From Wuchereria bancrofti (Eukaryota > Nematoda > Chromadorea > Rhabditida > Onchocercidae): a stretch of 64,000 nt of DNA. Below are positions 25,701-39,200 of this stretch, piece by piece (position 1 is the stretch's first letter; each line of letters starts with the position of its first letter). The notes beneath the pieces were generated by a model, which was given only the letters and a program-made list of their open reading frames with translations, was not told the origin of the DNA and searched no databases. The DNA lies in contig SSBO01000012.1 in NCBI GenBank assembly GCA_005281725.1, positions 21,716,779 through 21,780,778 on the forward strand, given 5' to 3'. The translations under genes and the position numbers were made by a program.

Positions 25701-28700
25701 GTATTGGATGCAAAAAATTGACTCTTGATTTTTATGCGCTTGAATGAATTTAATTTTAATTTAATTTTGCAGGAAATGAGACGAGAAATACAAATTGCAA
25801 TACGTAACATTCATGGTATTCGTGTTGGTCTATTCACACCTGACATGGCATTTGAAGCTATCGTAAAGAAACAGATCGAACGACTAAAGGAACCATCATT
25901 GAAATGTGTTGATTTAGTTGTAAATGAATTGGCCTCTGTTGTACGACAGTGTGCTGAATGTGTAAGCTTCATTATTTTTATAAGCATACATATCATTAAG
26001 TCTTACTAATTACCTGATGCCACTAGTAATGGTTACTATGTTACTGCACAAGTGAAACTGAAAGAGAATTCCTAATCGTTAAAATATCATATTTACAAAT
26101 TATTTCTTTTAGTATTTAAAAAAGGATATAACTATGAGATTTTGATAAAGAAACAGACTATAATGGTTTTGATAAGATTACTTTTTTCTTTATTTTTGAA
26201 TGGAAAAAAAATGTAATTAAACATATATTCTAGGTTGCACGTTATCCAAGATTACGAGACGAAATTGAACGAATTGTAACCACAAATATGCGAGAAAAAG
26301 AGCAGTCTGCAAAATATCACATATCAATGCTTGTTGATTACGAACTTGCTTATATGAATACTAATCATGAGGATTTCATTGGATTTTCAAAGCAAGTTCC
26401 TATTATTATTAATTTTCAGTTTTCTTTTAATCCGTAATGACATGCATACATAGTGCTAATTATGCATTAATAAAAGGTCATTATTGATTATTATGTTATT
26501 CATGGTAATCTATTCAGTTTGATTCATTGTCGTTAATATCACATTTCGAAATTAAGTTTGCTTTATTCTGATTCGAAGGCAGTATGAGAAGCTTGTATTT
26601 AGAAATAGGGTTTTATGTAAAAGTCATAAGGTAATAGCTTTTTGATTTTTGTAGTGCGGAAGCAAAGGCATCGTCGACTTCACAAAAGAAAAATCTTGGT
26701 AATCAGGTGATAAGGAAAGGCTGGTTATCAGTGCACAATATATCGTTCGTACGCGGTTCAAAAGACTGTTGGTTTGTTCTCACATCTGACAGTTTATCAT
26801 GGTATAAGGATGATGAGGTATATTATTTTAATCCCTTTCTTTTCTCATTGATTTCAGGTTTCAGTTACAACTTCATTGTCTTGTTCCTCTCTTGTTAGCT
26901 TTGCTTAGCAAAGGGTATTGTCCTGTATGATAGGATCTATTTCCAATTTTTCAAAGTATTCTTTTATAACTGATCTAGCTATATTTATGATAGAATCATA
27001 TAGCTTATGAATTATAGCAATTCTGGTTGCCGTGGTGAAATTTTTAAATGTTCGGTATATAATCATTTAGTATAGTCTTTTTTTGTAGCCTTTGCTTGAC
27101 TGTCGTGTAGCCAGAAATGTTGCAACATTTCCGGAAATACTTACGTACTGAAAACGTTTCACTATACAAAGTATTATTGCATTTGCTGATTAGGTAGTAT
27201 TTTGAATGTAATGAATTTTGAGTTACCTAGCAGGATTACTATTTTAGCTTTCCTCTCTTGCAAACCTCAATAAAATTTATCTTACCATTCTCAGGTAAAG
27301 ATGTCATCCATTTGGTTTTAATAGCACATTTTTTTGAAGCTTAAAAATGTTTATTTATAGGAAAAGGAAAAAAAGTATATGCTACCGTTGGATGGAATAA
27401 AATTGCGAGATCTCGAAGCTGGTTTTATGTCGAAGCAACACAAATTCGCTTTGTTCTACCCCGACGGAAAGTAAGCTGCTTTTCCTCTCTTTTCTGACAA
27501 CTGAAATATTTTTGTAGTCTTAACCATAAAGCTGAAGGAAGAAAAAGTGCTAAAAAACTAACAAAGTTATTAACTGGAAGTAGGCATTATATTATGCTTG
27601 CTTATTATGCATTTTTACCATTGCTATGCTTTCATGGAAGCTATTTGTAATTGTTTGCGTGTTGCATTAGGCAAACGTTATGATAATTACAATTTTCCTT
27701 TTCAATATTTTCAACAGATAATTAAGTAAATTTCGTTATTTTCTTTTTCGTTCTCTTTTTCTGCTATGATTTCTTTGATTTCAGCACGTAAGCAATTTAA
27801 TTATTTTACTGGCAAATTGATATGGCCTGACGGAAGGACGCTTGTTGTATTTATGCGGTCAAATATTTTATCTCAGATTTGTAATTCAAGGTTTGAGGTA
27901 CTGGGCTGGTGCTGTTATTTGAGAGGAGAAGAAGGTGTTATCTGCATTTTTAGGATAATAATGGTTTGACTGGTTTACTTTATTTGCAAAAGTTTCATCT
28001 TAGCAGATGAATCATTTTGTAGATAAATGAAAGTAAATCAGGAAACTCCCAAAGAAAACATCTCCAGCCCACCTATGCTGATTAATGTTTACATGTTTTT
28101 TTTTTTTTAACTTTCACTAACAACTGATGTTTTTACTTCTTTTGCAGAAGGTAACTATAGCGACATGACATTTCAGTAACTTTTCCTCCTGAAATTGAAA
28201 CGTTGTAAATTGTTTTATCCAAAAGTGAATGTGAATCGTGCAGTGAAAGTAGGAAATATCTGTTTATGTTTAATCATCTAACAACAATTTTTGCACAAAA
28301 TTAACAACTTTTAACCTTAGATGCTTTTGTTTTCTTGTTTTTTGTTTTTGTTTTTATTTTTTGGCATGCTGTTTATGGTATAGTGAATACTACTGTATAA
28401 GAGATCGGCTTTTGAAAGGATGTGTTATGTGTATTCACAGTTGATTCAACTCTTTGTGGGCTGTAAAAGTGCAAGAATGAGAATTGAGGTCCGAATAGTT
28501 CTTATTATTAATTCGGTGTTACGATTTCAATAATACCAACAACTATAGTAAGCGACGAAAAAAACTTGTCCCTAAATAATATCATGAAGTATCGATAATG
28601 CTTGTCTGATGGATGTTTGAAGTGAAAAAATGGCCTTAGAATTCTTGTCTGTGATTGATATTGTGTGAATAATTAAATAATACAGGATATACCGGTGTTT

Positions 28701-31508
28701 CTAAATAATGAATAACATGGAAATTTTAGATGAACTAGTTTGTTTTCCACTATTTGGGCACTCTGGTTTTTTTTTTTTTTGTCTTTTGATATTTCTGAAA
28801 CTTGACCGATTCTTCTATATCGGCAAGATTGACGTTGCAAATTGTATGAATTCTATTAATCGCATGATTCATAAGCATGCACATAACTGATATTTTCGCG
28901 ACAGAATGATACAAATTGTGATGTATTTATCAGGAATATCTACAAGGATTATAAACAACTGGAATTGAGTGCTAGCAATCTGGACGAAGTAGATGCCTGG
29001 AAAGCATCATTTCTTCGTGCTGGTGTTTATCCAGAAAAGGAGAAACCAGCCGAAGATGGTGAGGTAAACTTTTCACTTTTTAAATTTTTATTTTGTCTTT
29101 TATACTGCTCTGATGGATGGTATGTACTATAAATGCAAAATTCTTATACATATATTTTTTTCTTTAAAGTTTATCTTTACATTCTGAATAAGAAGTGTCT
29201 TTTTCTTGACAGACAATTACGGAAATTGAAGAAACATCAGTGGATCCACAGCTTGAGCGTCAAGTGGAAACAATTCGTAATTTGGTCGACTCTTACATGC
29301 GGATTGTTACAAAAACAATACGAGATCTTGTACCGAAAGCAATTATGTTTCTCATTGTTAATAAAGTAAGATCGTCTAACAATCAAAATCTCCCTTTACA
29401 AAAATCGATCTATGCACTATATAACAAAGTAGAAGTCAGGGATAGCTAAGGAAAATCGAAAAGCAATATTTCATATACTGGGAAAGCTTCCTTCACTAAA
29501 ATAAGTTCTATAGTTGACATTAGTTGTTCCGAACTATGTGTATGTTTAAAGAAATGCATATATTGAAAAAAGAAAAAAATCTTTTTCTGATTGTTCATTT
29601 TTTAGTTCTGGGTTATTTTACAGGTTAGTGAATTTCTGCGCGATGGTGACCTTTTGGCTAATCTTTATCAGCTCGGTGATACAGTCAGTTTTCCAGTTTC
29701 ATTCTTTTTCCTAATTTTCTTCATCTGAAATAGCAAAGCTTAGCAGAATGCTCCGTTCTTCTTTTGTAATTAATTAAAATAAAATTTATTTTAGCGTGCT
29801 ATCTTTCTCCTATCTTTGATCACTACTTTTTCCTGTTATTTCATAATAACCAGTGGAATTCTTTTACAGGATTCGCTAATGGAGGAAAGTCAGCTCGAAG
29901 CACAAAAACGAGAAGAAATGTTCCGAATGTATCATGCTTGTAAGGAAGCGTTAAAAATTATTGGCGAGGTAAATATGTCTACGATGTCAACTGATGCACC
30001 TCCTGCAGTAGCAAGCGACTGGTTGAGGTAACTGTTTTTGACACGAAATTTTATAATAACAACTTTGACTGTGGTCGACTTGAGATGGGTTCAGTGGAAA
30101 ACTTTCTTTATCTTTGTTAATTATCTAACAGATCCCATTTCTTTACTCAGGAATAGAGGTCACTTTTAAGATGTTGAAAAAAAAAAAAAAAATTCCAACT
30201 TTAGATCTAATGGACCATCTCCAATACCGCGACCTGGAATGGGTGGTGGATTAACTGCGCAGCGTCCAGCTCCAATGCCACCACGGCCGACGGGAAATGT
30301 GCAGGGCGCATCTTCGCTTGCGAGTCGACCACTACCCGGACCACCGGGTGGCCTTCCTGCTCCACTGCTACCCATGTAAGTGTATTAACCATAAAGCAAT
30401 ATGAACAACTATTAAAGAATGTTTCACATTAGTCTCTCCAAATCCTTTCCAGTCCATTTTTATTTTATATTGAGAGAATTATGATTACATGAATCGTACG
30501 TCTTTTCTCATTGGTTACTGTTTCTACTACATTTTTTAAATTTTCCTTAGCGTTATGTGTGATGCATATCATATGATTGATTAAATGCGAAATTAATATA
30601 CATTTCAATCATACAAGGTATTCAAAAGAATTCTATCCTTAATGATAGATTGCAAGATGTTTTTTATAATTAATAATTATTGGTCATAGGAAGTTTGAGA
30701 AACTAATAGCCTGTGATTGTTTCATTTGCTTAACACTTATAATTTTTCAAAGATATGAATTTATGAAATCATTTAGGCGTCCAAAATAATTCACCAAAGG
30801 GTAACTGATTAGTATTTTTTTTAGTCTGTTATTATAGTAAAGAATTGGTAATGCATGTCATGTTTTGTTTTTATTCATTTATTAATTCGACATTATATGT
30901 TATTGTTATTGTTGGTTAGAGTACAGTGTAATAGTTGTGGTTGTTGTGATAGAACACAATGCATGAATCTTAGAAAATTTGCTTATTTAATTGTTCTTCC
31001 TGTATAATCTTGTTTAGTTATCAATCAATGAGTTCCGCCATGTTGAATGAATTCAGCTGAAGCGGTAGCGAATAAATAATCTGAAGATATGTTAAAATTA
31101 ACAAGTAATGAAGCTATTATCGAAACATATGAAATCACCAGTCTTTCAACTGCATTATTTCATAAACATAATTGTTTGTATTTATAGGATTAAATTTAAT
31201 CACTAATTTCGTGTTATTGGAATGTATGATGGTTAGCGCTTCGTACATCTTGCTCTTATATTTTGATGCATGAGATGTTGTGTGATTTGTAATTGTATAG
31301 AGTAGGAAGAATGATTTGCTAATTTGTAGCGTTCAATTTCAATTAGAAAACTGTAAACTAGACTGTTTGTTTCTTTTCAAAAATTTCTCGAAGCATTTTA
31401 ATAAGCGTTTATTATTGTTTCAGTCGAGTGCATAACAATTCAGCGGTTCAAAATGGTGTACCGCCAAGGATACCAGACAGACCGCAGATACCTTCACGTC
31501 CTTATTGA
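22773..31508 (+). CDS. dyn-1: Dynamin GTPase
   Basis: Large GTPase that pinches vesicles off membranes in endocytosis. Nineteen exons in consistent phase give 844 aa, close to C. elegans DYN-1: 22773-22829, 22969-23078, 23180-23256, 23435-23584, 23854-24044, 24166-24277, 24627-24735, 24858-25052, 25368-25524, 25773-25961, 26234-26391, 26655-26817, 27361-27470, 28934-29063, 29213-29365, 29624-29683, 29870-30027, 30205-30375, 31424-31508. Visible: P-loop GGQSAGKS at about 40-47, DLPG, TKLD and NRGQKDI; the middle domain; a PH domain (about 515-630, [10 protein letters not shown] to [14 protein letters not shown]); the GTPase effector domain ([15 protein letters not shown]); a Pro/Arg-rich tail from about 760 ending IPSRPY. 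The start fits the worm protein ([13 protein letters not shown]). Intron 11 uses a GC donor. Intron 13 (1.46 kb) is unusually long. Confidence 0.97.
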
Positions 31509-33246
31509 ATTCCAGCTAGATGCTACGATCTTTGTCCTCTCTTCTCATGTAAATATTTTTCTTTGTTAGAAGTGAGTTTTACTAAAGTCTTAATTCAAAT
31601 AGTGGTACTTGAAAGTTACCGTTACTTTAATTCTTGCTTTAGAAAATTAGGTCATTCTATGTGATAGCAGTTCTTGTACTAATTCCAATAAATACTTTCA
31701 TCACATTAGGATTTGATATATCTTTAGTTTGACATACCTAATAAATGGATGAAGATCATAAACAGAAACACTAATTATTATAGTTGGAAATGAATCTTTT
31801 ATAAAAATATTATGACTTGAATAAGCTTACTACAACATGCTTAGTATTTGTTTATATGCATCGTTATATGGATGTACTGGTTTTTACGAATTACTTTCTT
31901 ACTCTTTCTGATGAATTTCCAATCATGCGCAGTTCACGAAAGCATTTCTTACATTTGCTGTATGGGTCTGCATTCTGTATCTAAAAGATATTATCAATTC
32001 AAAGCGAAATATATGACTTAAAACGCAACAACTCGGTCTTCCATTCTTATACAGAGAAATATCGAAATGATTTAGATAAATTTGCAACCTAAAGTCAGAG
32101 GATAAAGCTAGCTTACTTCTGTAGCTTTCTAGTTTTCCGATATTCACGGTTAAATATAATCCCTTATGTACAAGACATTCCGTGAACTGTGAGAACTCCC
32201 AAATCTCATATGCGTTTTTTAGTCATTTAAAAATTTTGCTTTATTTTCGTTCTTTCGGAGTCTTATCTCTAATTAAACTGGATAGTCTTAAAAAGTATTG
32301 TTTGTGGCAGATCTTATTGTAAATTGTAGCAGTGAAACTTATCTCTATGTGACATTCATTTCACTATAATTTATTACTATTTGTTTCCTTTTTACGAATA
32401 ATTCCTTCTTTTCTTGAAATTTCTAGAAAGGAAAGAGAAGGGACACTCATTCGCTGAATTACCTCTTCACCTCAGTCCTTGATTTAAGCTTTCAAATAGA
32501 TTTAACAGTAAAATTCGCCTCATCCATCAGAGCATCTCACTATATTTGAACAAAAAATGACTTTTAATGAAGATTTGAAATTGAATCCCGAACTGATTGT
32601 TTCCATCAATCTTCTAGTATAATCGCGTCATATTTTCTATTGCCAAGGTAGAAGGGAATTCTGGAGTTACCAAATATCTATCAGAAAATTTCTTCTGAAC
32701 ACATTTATGTTGTGGAATTCTTTCCAAAAATGTTTCTTGAGGGTTTTTCGTCCAGCTATGATAGTCTCTATATTGATAATTTGTGTAGCAAGTTGATGTT
32801 TATAAATAAAAATATGTCCTTGTGATTTAGCTTCTCTACACATTTGAATTCTGTGGTCTCAGCGTATGCACCGGGAATTTTCTTATTTTTCTATAAATAA
32901 GCCATCACAAATAAAAATTCAGTTCAGCTATTGAAAAAGGCGAAAAGCAGAGAAATTCATTTATGCCAGATGTTATCTACAGCCAGTAAATTGATTATGT
33001 TTCAGAAAATAAAATAAGTTGAAAAAATCCTAATCATATAAAAAGACTTAATAGAGATTATTTGTTGGATTAGCACATGTAGGGTTTCCATGCAAAAGAA
33101 ACGCCTTACACTTCGATTTGGATATTGTTAAATACAGTAATATGGCGACATTCAGATTGTTTCTAAGTAAACATTAATAGATATGCAAAAAGTTGCTCTT
33201 TCAATTTTCCCTCTGTAATAAAATTAGTGCGTACAGTGGTGAGACA
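31509..33246. other. Convergent intergenic region
   Basis: It contains the 3' UTRs of dyn-1 (plus) and knl-2 (minus). Base composition is less extreme than in the gene deserts. I find no further conserved open frame. The minus-strand frame 31923-32147 has no recognisable features. Confidence 0.5.
31687..31692 (+). promoter_or_regulatory. Candidate polyadenylation signal of dyn-1
   Basis: AATAAA about 180 bp after the dynamin stop codon, at a normal 3' UTR distance. Confidence 0.45.
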
Positions 33247-36200
33247 TTAATCCGTTTCCTCTTCAAAATATTCATCTGGCTCTGATTCTTTGTCACTGTC
33301 GTTCTGATGACACTGCGTTGTTGGCACTTGTAAATGGTAGTTTTTCGAAATGGATGGTTTTGCCACATTTGCACGATTTCTACCGTACTGATTCCTTACT
33401 TTCAATATTTTATGAACATAGCGTAACTGTTGTTCTCTGCAAAATTGGAATCCAAGTTTTTATAGTTGATAAGATCGACCTTACAGTGCTAATTTTTTTT
33501 GCCGTAATCGCTATTAGTTTTCTTGTAATATGCGTTAAACCAAAATTCACATGCTTTTTGACATACAGGTATACAATTTTTTATTTCCAGAGTAGCAGAT
33601 AAAGGATTCTGTTAAGAGGAAACAAGTATATCAGTAGACATACCTGTAAGTCTCATCATCTGGATCAAATCTGAACGGAACATAAGAATCTCTTTGCAAA
33701 ACTTTCGGTGTTGAACAGTCTGGTGATTCAGGAATGCGAATTAACTTTTCCCTGCGAATGTTTCTTCGAACAGATTTCGGTGTTGGCGTGCGCAAGACAG
33801 ATAATAATGAATCGTCAGAGTCAAAAGTTGTTACTGACGGCATCATCTAAAATATTCAATAATTTTTGTCGGAGACATGGAAGCAGAGCAACTCAAATCG
33901 AAACTGGAATCTATTGCAACTTAAGAACTAACTGCCACTTTTCTTCCATTTGATCCAATATCCATCGTTTCTTCGAAAAAGTCTGAGGCATCACCCGCTT
34001 TCAGATACTGTCGGGTGAATCGATCCGCTTGAATCTGATATGCAAGCGTGCCAACCTATTAAGCATTTCCACATTTTAATAGAAAGTGGAAACAAGGGTA
34101 CTGAAATTAATACAAAAAATGCTCCGACTAAAACTTTATGCCAAATACTTCATCAAACTTACTGCCTAAATGTGCTACCAAATTTGGATCTTATCTATAA
34201 CTACAATGAGAATATACAATTTACTTTGGTTTTTCTAAGCGCATCCACCACATCAGCCGATACATCCGTCGTTTTACTTTCTTTTGGAGTAATATTCAGT
34301 TTGAGAACCTCTAATGCTTGCTTACGACATTCTTCCGCCGTACGTGTTCGTATTGATGCAGCGACATTTTCCCAATCTTTCTCGCTCTGTGGATATATGG
34401 CACGAACTGCTAACTAAAAATGGCTCATATTTGCTACATCTTAAAAGATATTAAGATTACTGGCAGTGAATTAAATAAAATAGTCTCAAAATGTTCGGAA
34501 TCAATTTTACTTAACGAGGTTCCACTTTCCTAATCGTGCCTGATTCCTTTACTAATTTGTTTTTCGTCACTGTGCACAAAAAAAGAATTTTTTGATCTTC
34601 GTAGACCAATCAAACAAAAAATGAAGCTTAATGCCTCAGAGCAAATCATTTTTTACCGGTTGCAGAATAATTTCACTACAAGTAAATTTTTACTTTCAGT
34701 CTGGTATTATCATTTCCCGTCCATTTTTTCGGTTGCGTATTTTTCGCATTTTTAGTAATATTATCATTAGCAACTTCGGTATTCCTTGCGTTTTCCACAC
34801 CATTCTCCGATTCCACATCGCTAAATGATACAATCGGTACCGCTTCCTTAACGCTGTTCTGTCCTTCATCGTCTTTTCTTTCTACTATAGAGTTCATTAA
34901 ACAATGTATACTGCTAGCAACATTCTACTTTCTTCTTTGAAAAAAATGAGGAAATAAAAAATGAACCCGCTCTAGCTTTTAAACAAGTGCTCTTCTTAGA
35001 CTGGTTCTTCTGCTTCGAACGAGTTTTCCTACAGGTTTTGATTTGACGTTTCCGTATTTTATGTCTTTTTGTCGTCTTTTCTTTCATGCTTTGACGTTCC
35101 CGTATTTTATGTCTTCTTGTCTGCTTTTCTTTCATGCCTTCTTCTGGTGAAGATATAATCATGCGTGAGCTACGCTGAAAATGAGAAAATTCAAGTGAAA
35201 AAGTTAAACTCGATTGAGAACAAGTAATTCTAAAAATTCCAGCATATCGATCTGGAAGAAATTTGAACTCTCAATCCTTAAAAATCGAAATTTCTTACAT
35301 GTCCATGTTTTCCACGGAAAGGCGTTACAGGTGCAGGTGGAGATAGTTTTCGATCATCATCACTGGAGGAGAAAGAGCTTTTACTATCACTGTAGGACAC
35401 AAGAGGGACTCTTTTGTTTTCTACATTGTATGGACTAGGTTTTCGGTTTTCTTTTCCCAGTGTTTTTCGTAAAGTCATTGCACGGAGAGTTGATAAAGAG
35501 CTCTGGAATTTATAAACATGTTTCTAAAAAATAATCATGGATAGCTCATTCCATTTTCTTTTATTAATTATGGACTTACTACCAACAAGTAATTTTCATA
35601 TTCAACTACCATACGAAAAGAATTTCAAGCGAATAAAAAAGTTTATAACATCGGAAGCACTTGTCGAGTAAATAGAATCTGTTGTAATGCCAATAGTTTT
35701 TATTGGAGAACCATGGACATTGTATACAATTCGTTGTCCTGTCCACGTTGCCAAACGTGGTTTAACAGCACGGCCACTTCTAGTCGTTTTCAACACAGAA
35801 AGGTCCACAGAATCTCAACAGGAAAGTATTAGTATTTATCTTAAAATATGAAACACGTAGGTTGAACTCATTCAATTTGTTAAAAAGAAAAAAAGGGGAC
35901 GACAGTGAAACAAAAATAAACAAAGGAAATTATCTCATGTTTGGTAATATTTTTTCCTGATAAAATTATCATTTACCTTCGCTTTTTCCCTCGAGCTTCA
36001 CTCGCTTTGCTGGAAGTACAAGATCTTTGCTTTGTCGATATTTATTATCTCTCCTCTTTCCAGGTTTTACGTGATCTGAATAGCAGAAATTAAGAAATGT
36101 GTATGATATTATAATTCGATAGATTAAAATACATTTTAAGGAAAGGATTCGAAATTTACACGAATTTTCAATTCGATATCGAACAGATTTCCTCGAAGTG

Positions 36201-39200
36201 GAATACTTCAGATCCTTTCTACAGTTTTGAATGCTCTCACTAGAAGATGAGCCATCACAATCGCTACTATCAGAATCACTATCATCAGATGAATAGCTCT
36301 TGACACTCTGCTGAAAGCCAGAGCGATGTAAATTTTCCACTTCATCATCGTCATGAATTTCAGAAATAGTCAGAGACTGCTGCGGTGGTAGTTGCGGTTC
36401 ACTGAAAATTGACCCTCAATTTTAAAACATTTAAAAAAGCAAAGGAAAAGACCTATGATGACAAAATAAAAAAATTGAAACCTATGAAAACAGTTCAACA
36501 ATCGTCATATATATTACTTAGCGACTGAAAAATGTGAATATTAAAAAATGAATAAAAAGGCGACCGAAAAATATGACTAAAAATATGAATATTCCTACTT
36601 TTGCTATTGTAAATTATAGTGAAAAAAAAACTTACATGTATGTGTTGAAAAACAATGATAGGATACGATGCCAATCTTTCGGAAAGCCATTCAGGAATTG
36701 TGTCACAAATTCTTTCGGGAATCCTAACGAAAAAGAAATAAATTCATACCAGAAAATTCTCAGTTAAAAGCACAACTGATGCAAAACTAATTTTGACTCT
36801 TCTCTTATATATTATATTAAAACCTATCATATAGAAAAAAGCAACATATAAACCACGACATTCCAATCAATTCATGGAATTGCATATGTTTGTTTTCATT
36901 GTGACGAATATCAAAAAAGTATTAAAGTGTTCATACAGGGTTTAAATGAAAGTATAAGACCTAGTTATACTTATTTCATATTAAATGCAAAGATCAAAAG
37001 AAACAAGATCTACCTTGTTGCGCTGCTAATATTGTATTGATCGGTCCCATAAGTTCATATGCACATGTTTCAGTTCGTAGTAAACGAGTACCTTCTACCG
37101 CAACAATACATGATGTTTTCCAGTCCAAATTTTTATCCCTAAATATGAATTTAAAGGTATGAAATAACTGATTTTCATACAAATGATTGAAATTTTGGTA
37201 AGCTTAGAATGTCAAAAAAGCGATACAAAAATAGCAGACAATTAAGGCACTTACGGACGAAAACCAACTACAACAAAAGCAAAATTTGGGAAAAGCTTCG
37301 AATGTCCTAAGTCATTTGCAGAAAAACGTATTGTCCAATTATATAAAGCAACTGGTTCTGAAAATATAGGATACTTTTTCTATTAATCAGTTCTGCGTAC
37401 CAGAAGAATTTCATCTCCGCCATAATGATAAAGAGAAACCGCATGGGAATTAACTAACAGATGTTTTAAGTTCGGAATCCGAAAATTAAATTCCCATAAT
37501 TTTGATAAGAAACATTTAGTGGAGAATACAAATGTCAAAAAAGTAGTAAATCAATAAAAGAAAATCTACGCGCACCAACTATTTTACTAAAAGAATATTA
37601 CACATGTAAAACTTGCACCCTAACTTACTTGGACGACGTCTCTGAAGCGGCAATAGAGGCATTTTAAAAATATCTTCTTGTGACTTGTCTTCAAACGTCT
37701 CTTTAAAAACAGACATCTTCATCCCAGCAGCACGCATATCATCACCAGCTGACATAAAATGGTTATCACATTTTGATATCACCTTTTGCTCACTGGAATC
37801 ATGACTTGAAGATGCAATAGATGTGCCCAGATTTATCGAAAATCCATTGGTTGAAATCGTGCAGTTATCATGCAATTTAGATGAAGAAAGTTTGTCTCTG
37901 CTTGATTCTTCATCCTCTTCCACAATTTTGTCTTTGATAAACAAAGGCTTCACGCGTTTTGCGTTACAGTTCGAAAGTGAAGACACTACAATAAAAAAAA
38001 ACGAAAAAACTTGAATAATTAGATGGAAAAACAATGCCCAATTAAGCATAAGATTACAAATTAGATGGCGTTTCAAAAATCATTTCTGAGAGGTCATAAA
38101 ATTTGACTGGTCTTAACATAAACATTTCAGCAAAGAAATGAGTATACAAAATTTTGTAACGTAAATTGTTTCAATTACCATTTCTAGACGCTGGTACACG
38201 ATGTCCGTCGGTACGTGAACACTTAGATATATCTAGGAATACGCCACTGAGAAGCATAGAATATAATCCTTGAGATGCATTAAGTTTATTAGGCTTGATC
38301 ACATTACTATAATAATCGCATAGAAGTTCTCGCCATTCATATGGAAAACCATCTTTGAACCTTTCGATTAGTGTCTTTGGATATCCTGAAAAAGAAATTA
38401 TTAGAAAAAAAAGAAAGGTGTCAAAATTGAGATCGTGAAATTTGCTAAACAGATTTTAGAAAATACAAAACACTACGCAATTCCTAAGTGACAGCATTAC
38501 TAATGAATCCCATACTACAAAAAGAATGTTTTTATGGGATAATTCGTCTATCGTTAACTGAAGGTTCAGGCATGGGAAAATGAGATCTTTGAAATCGGTC
38601 AACAGTCTAATCCAGACAAAAGATTGTGGCTTATACCCTCTAGATGACACTGCATTCATCACTGCTCTCGACAATTTGATACTCGAAATGGCGATAGATA
38701 AAAAAAAAAAAACTAAGATCTAACAAACGAGAATCTCGTTTGCTAATTTCGTTATTATAATACATAATAAGGTTGCAAATTTCATAGCTTTTTAAATATG
38801 TCTTTCCTTGTCGAATATTAAAAAATTTGAATAAACTACAAAAATCTTAATACGATATTTCAAAAAACTGATACTAGATATTTCGTCACTGAATTATGTC
38901 TCTCCTTGAAAAAGCTTCTTTCTTAAGTATTTCAAAAGAATATTTTAAGACCATCCTAAATAATTGATAACAAATCAGTACCAAGTGCATATGCTGAATC
39001 CTGATCAAGTACTCCATGTAAAACATATTTGGAGCCACTAATAGTTAGTAAAGTCATTGAATTATATCTCTCCTTGATCGCTGTACTGCGCCAATTTTCT
39101 AGTTCGCGTTCTTCGATGTCTTTCTTTCGATAACCTTCCACGCATACAGCAAATTCATCCTTATCATTACGGATAAACTGAAAGTTTAATATTTGTTTGC

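Noticed and set aside
27766..27969. Extra dynamin exon inside intron 13
   Set aside because: From its TTTCAG acceptor the frame required by the preceding exon hits a stop at once, and orthologues join the flanking exons directly. Kept only as a low-interest finding.
30166..30392. Two minus-strand Gly/Pro-rich open frames
   Set aside because: They are the antisense of the proline-rich dynamin exon 18, kept open by its composition.
34040..34417. A 125-codon plus-strand frame
   Set aside because: It is antisense to the SANT-domain exon of knl-2, which has clear family features on the minus strand.
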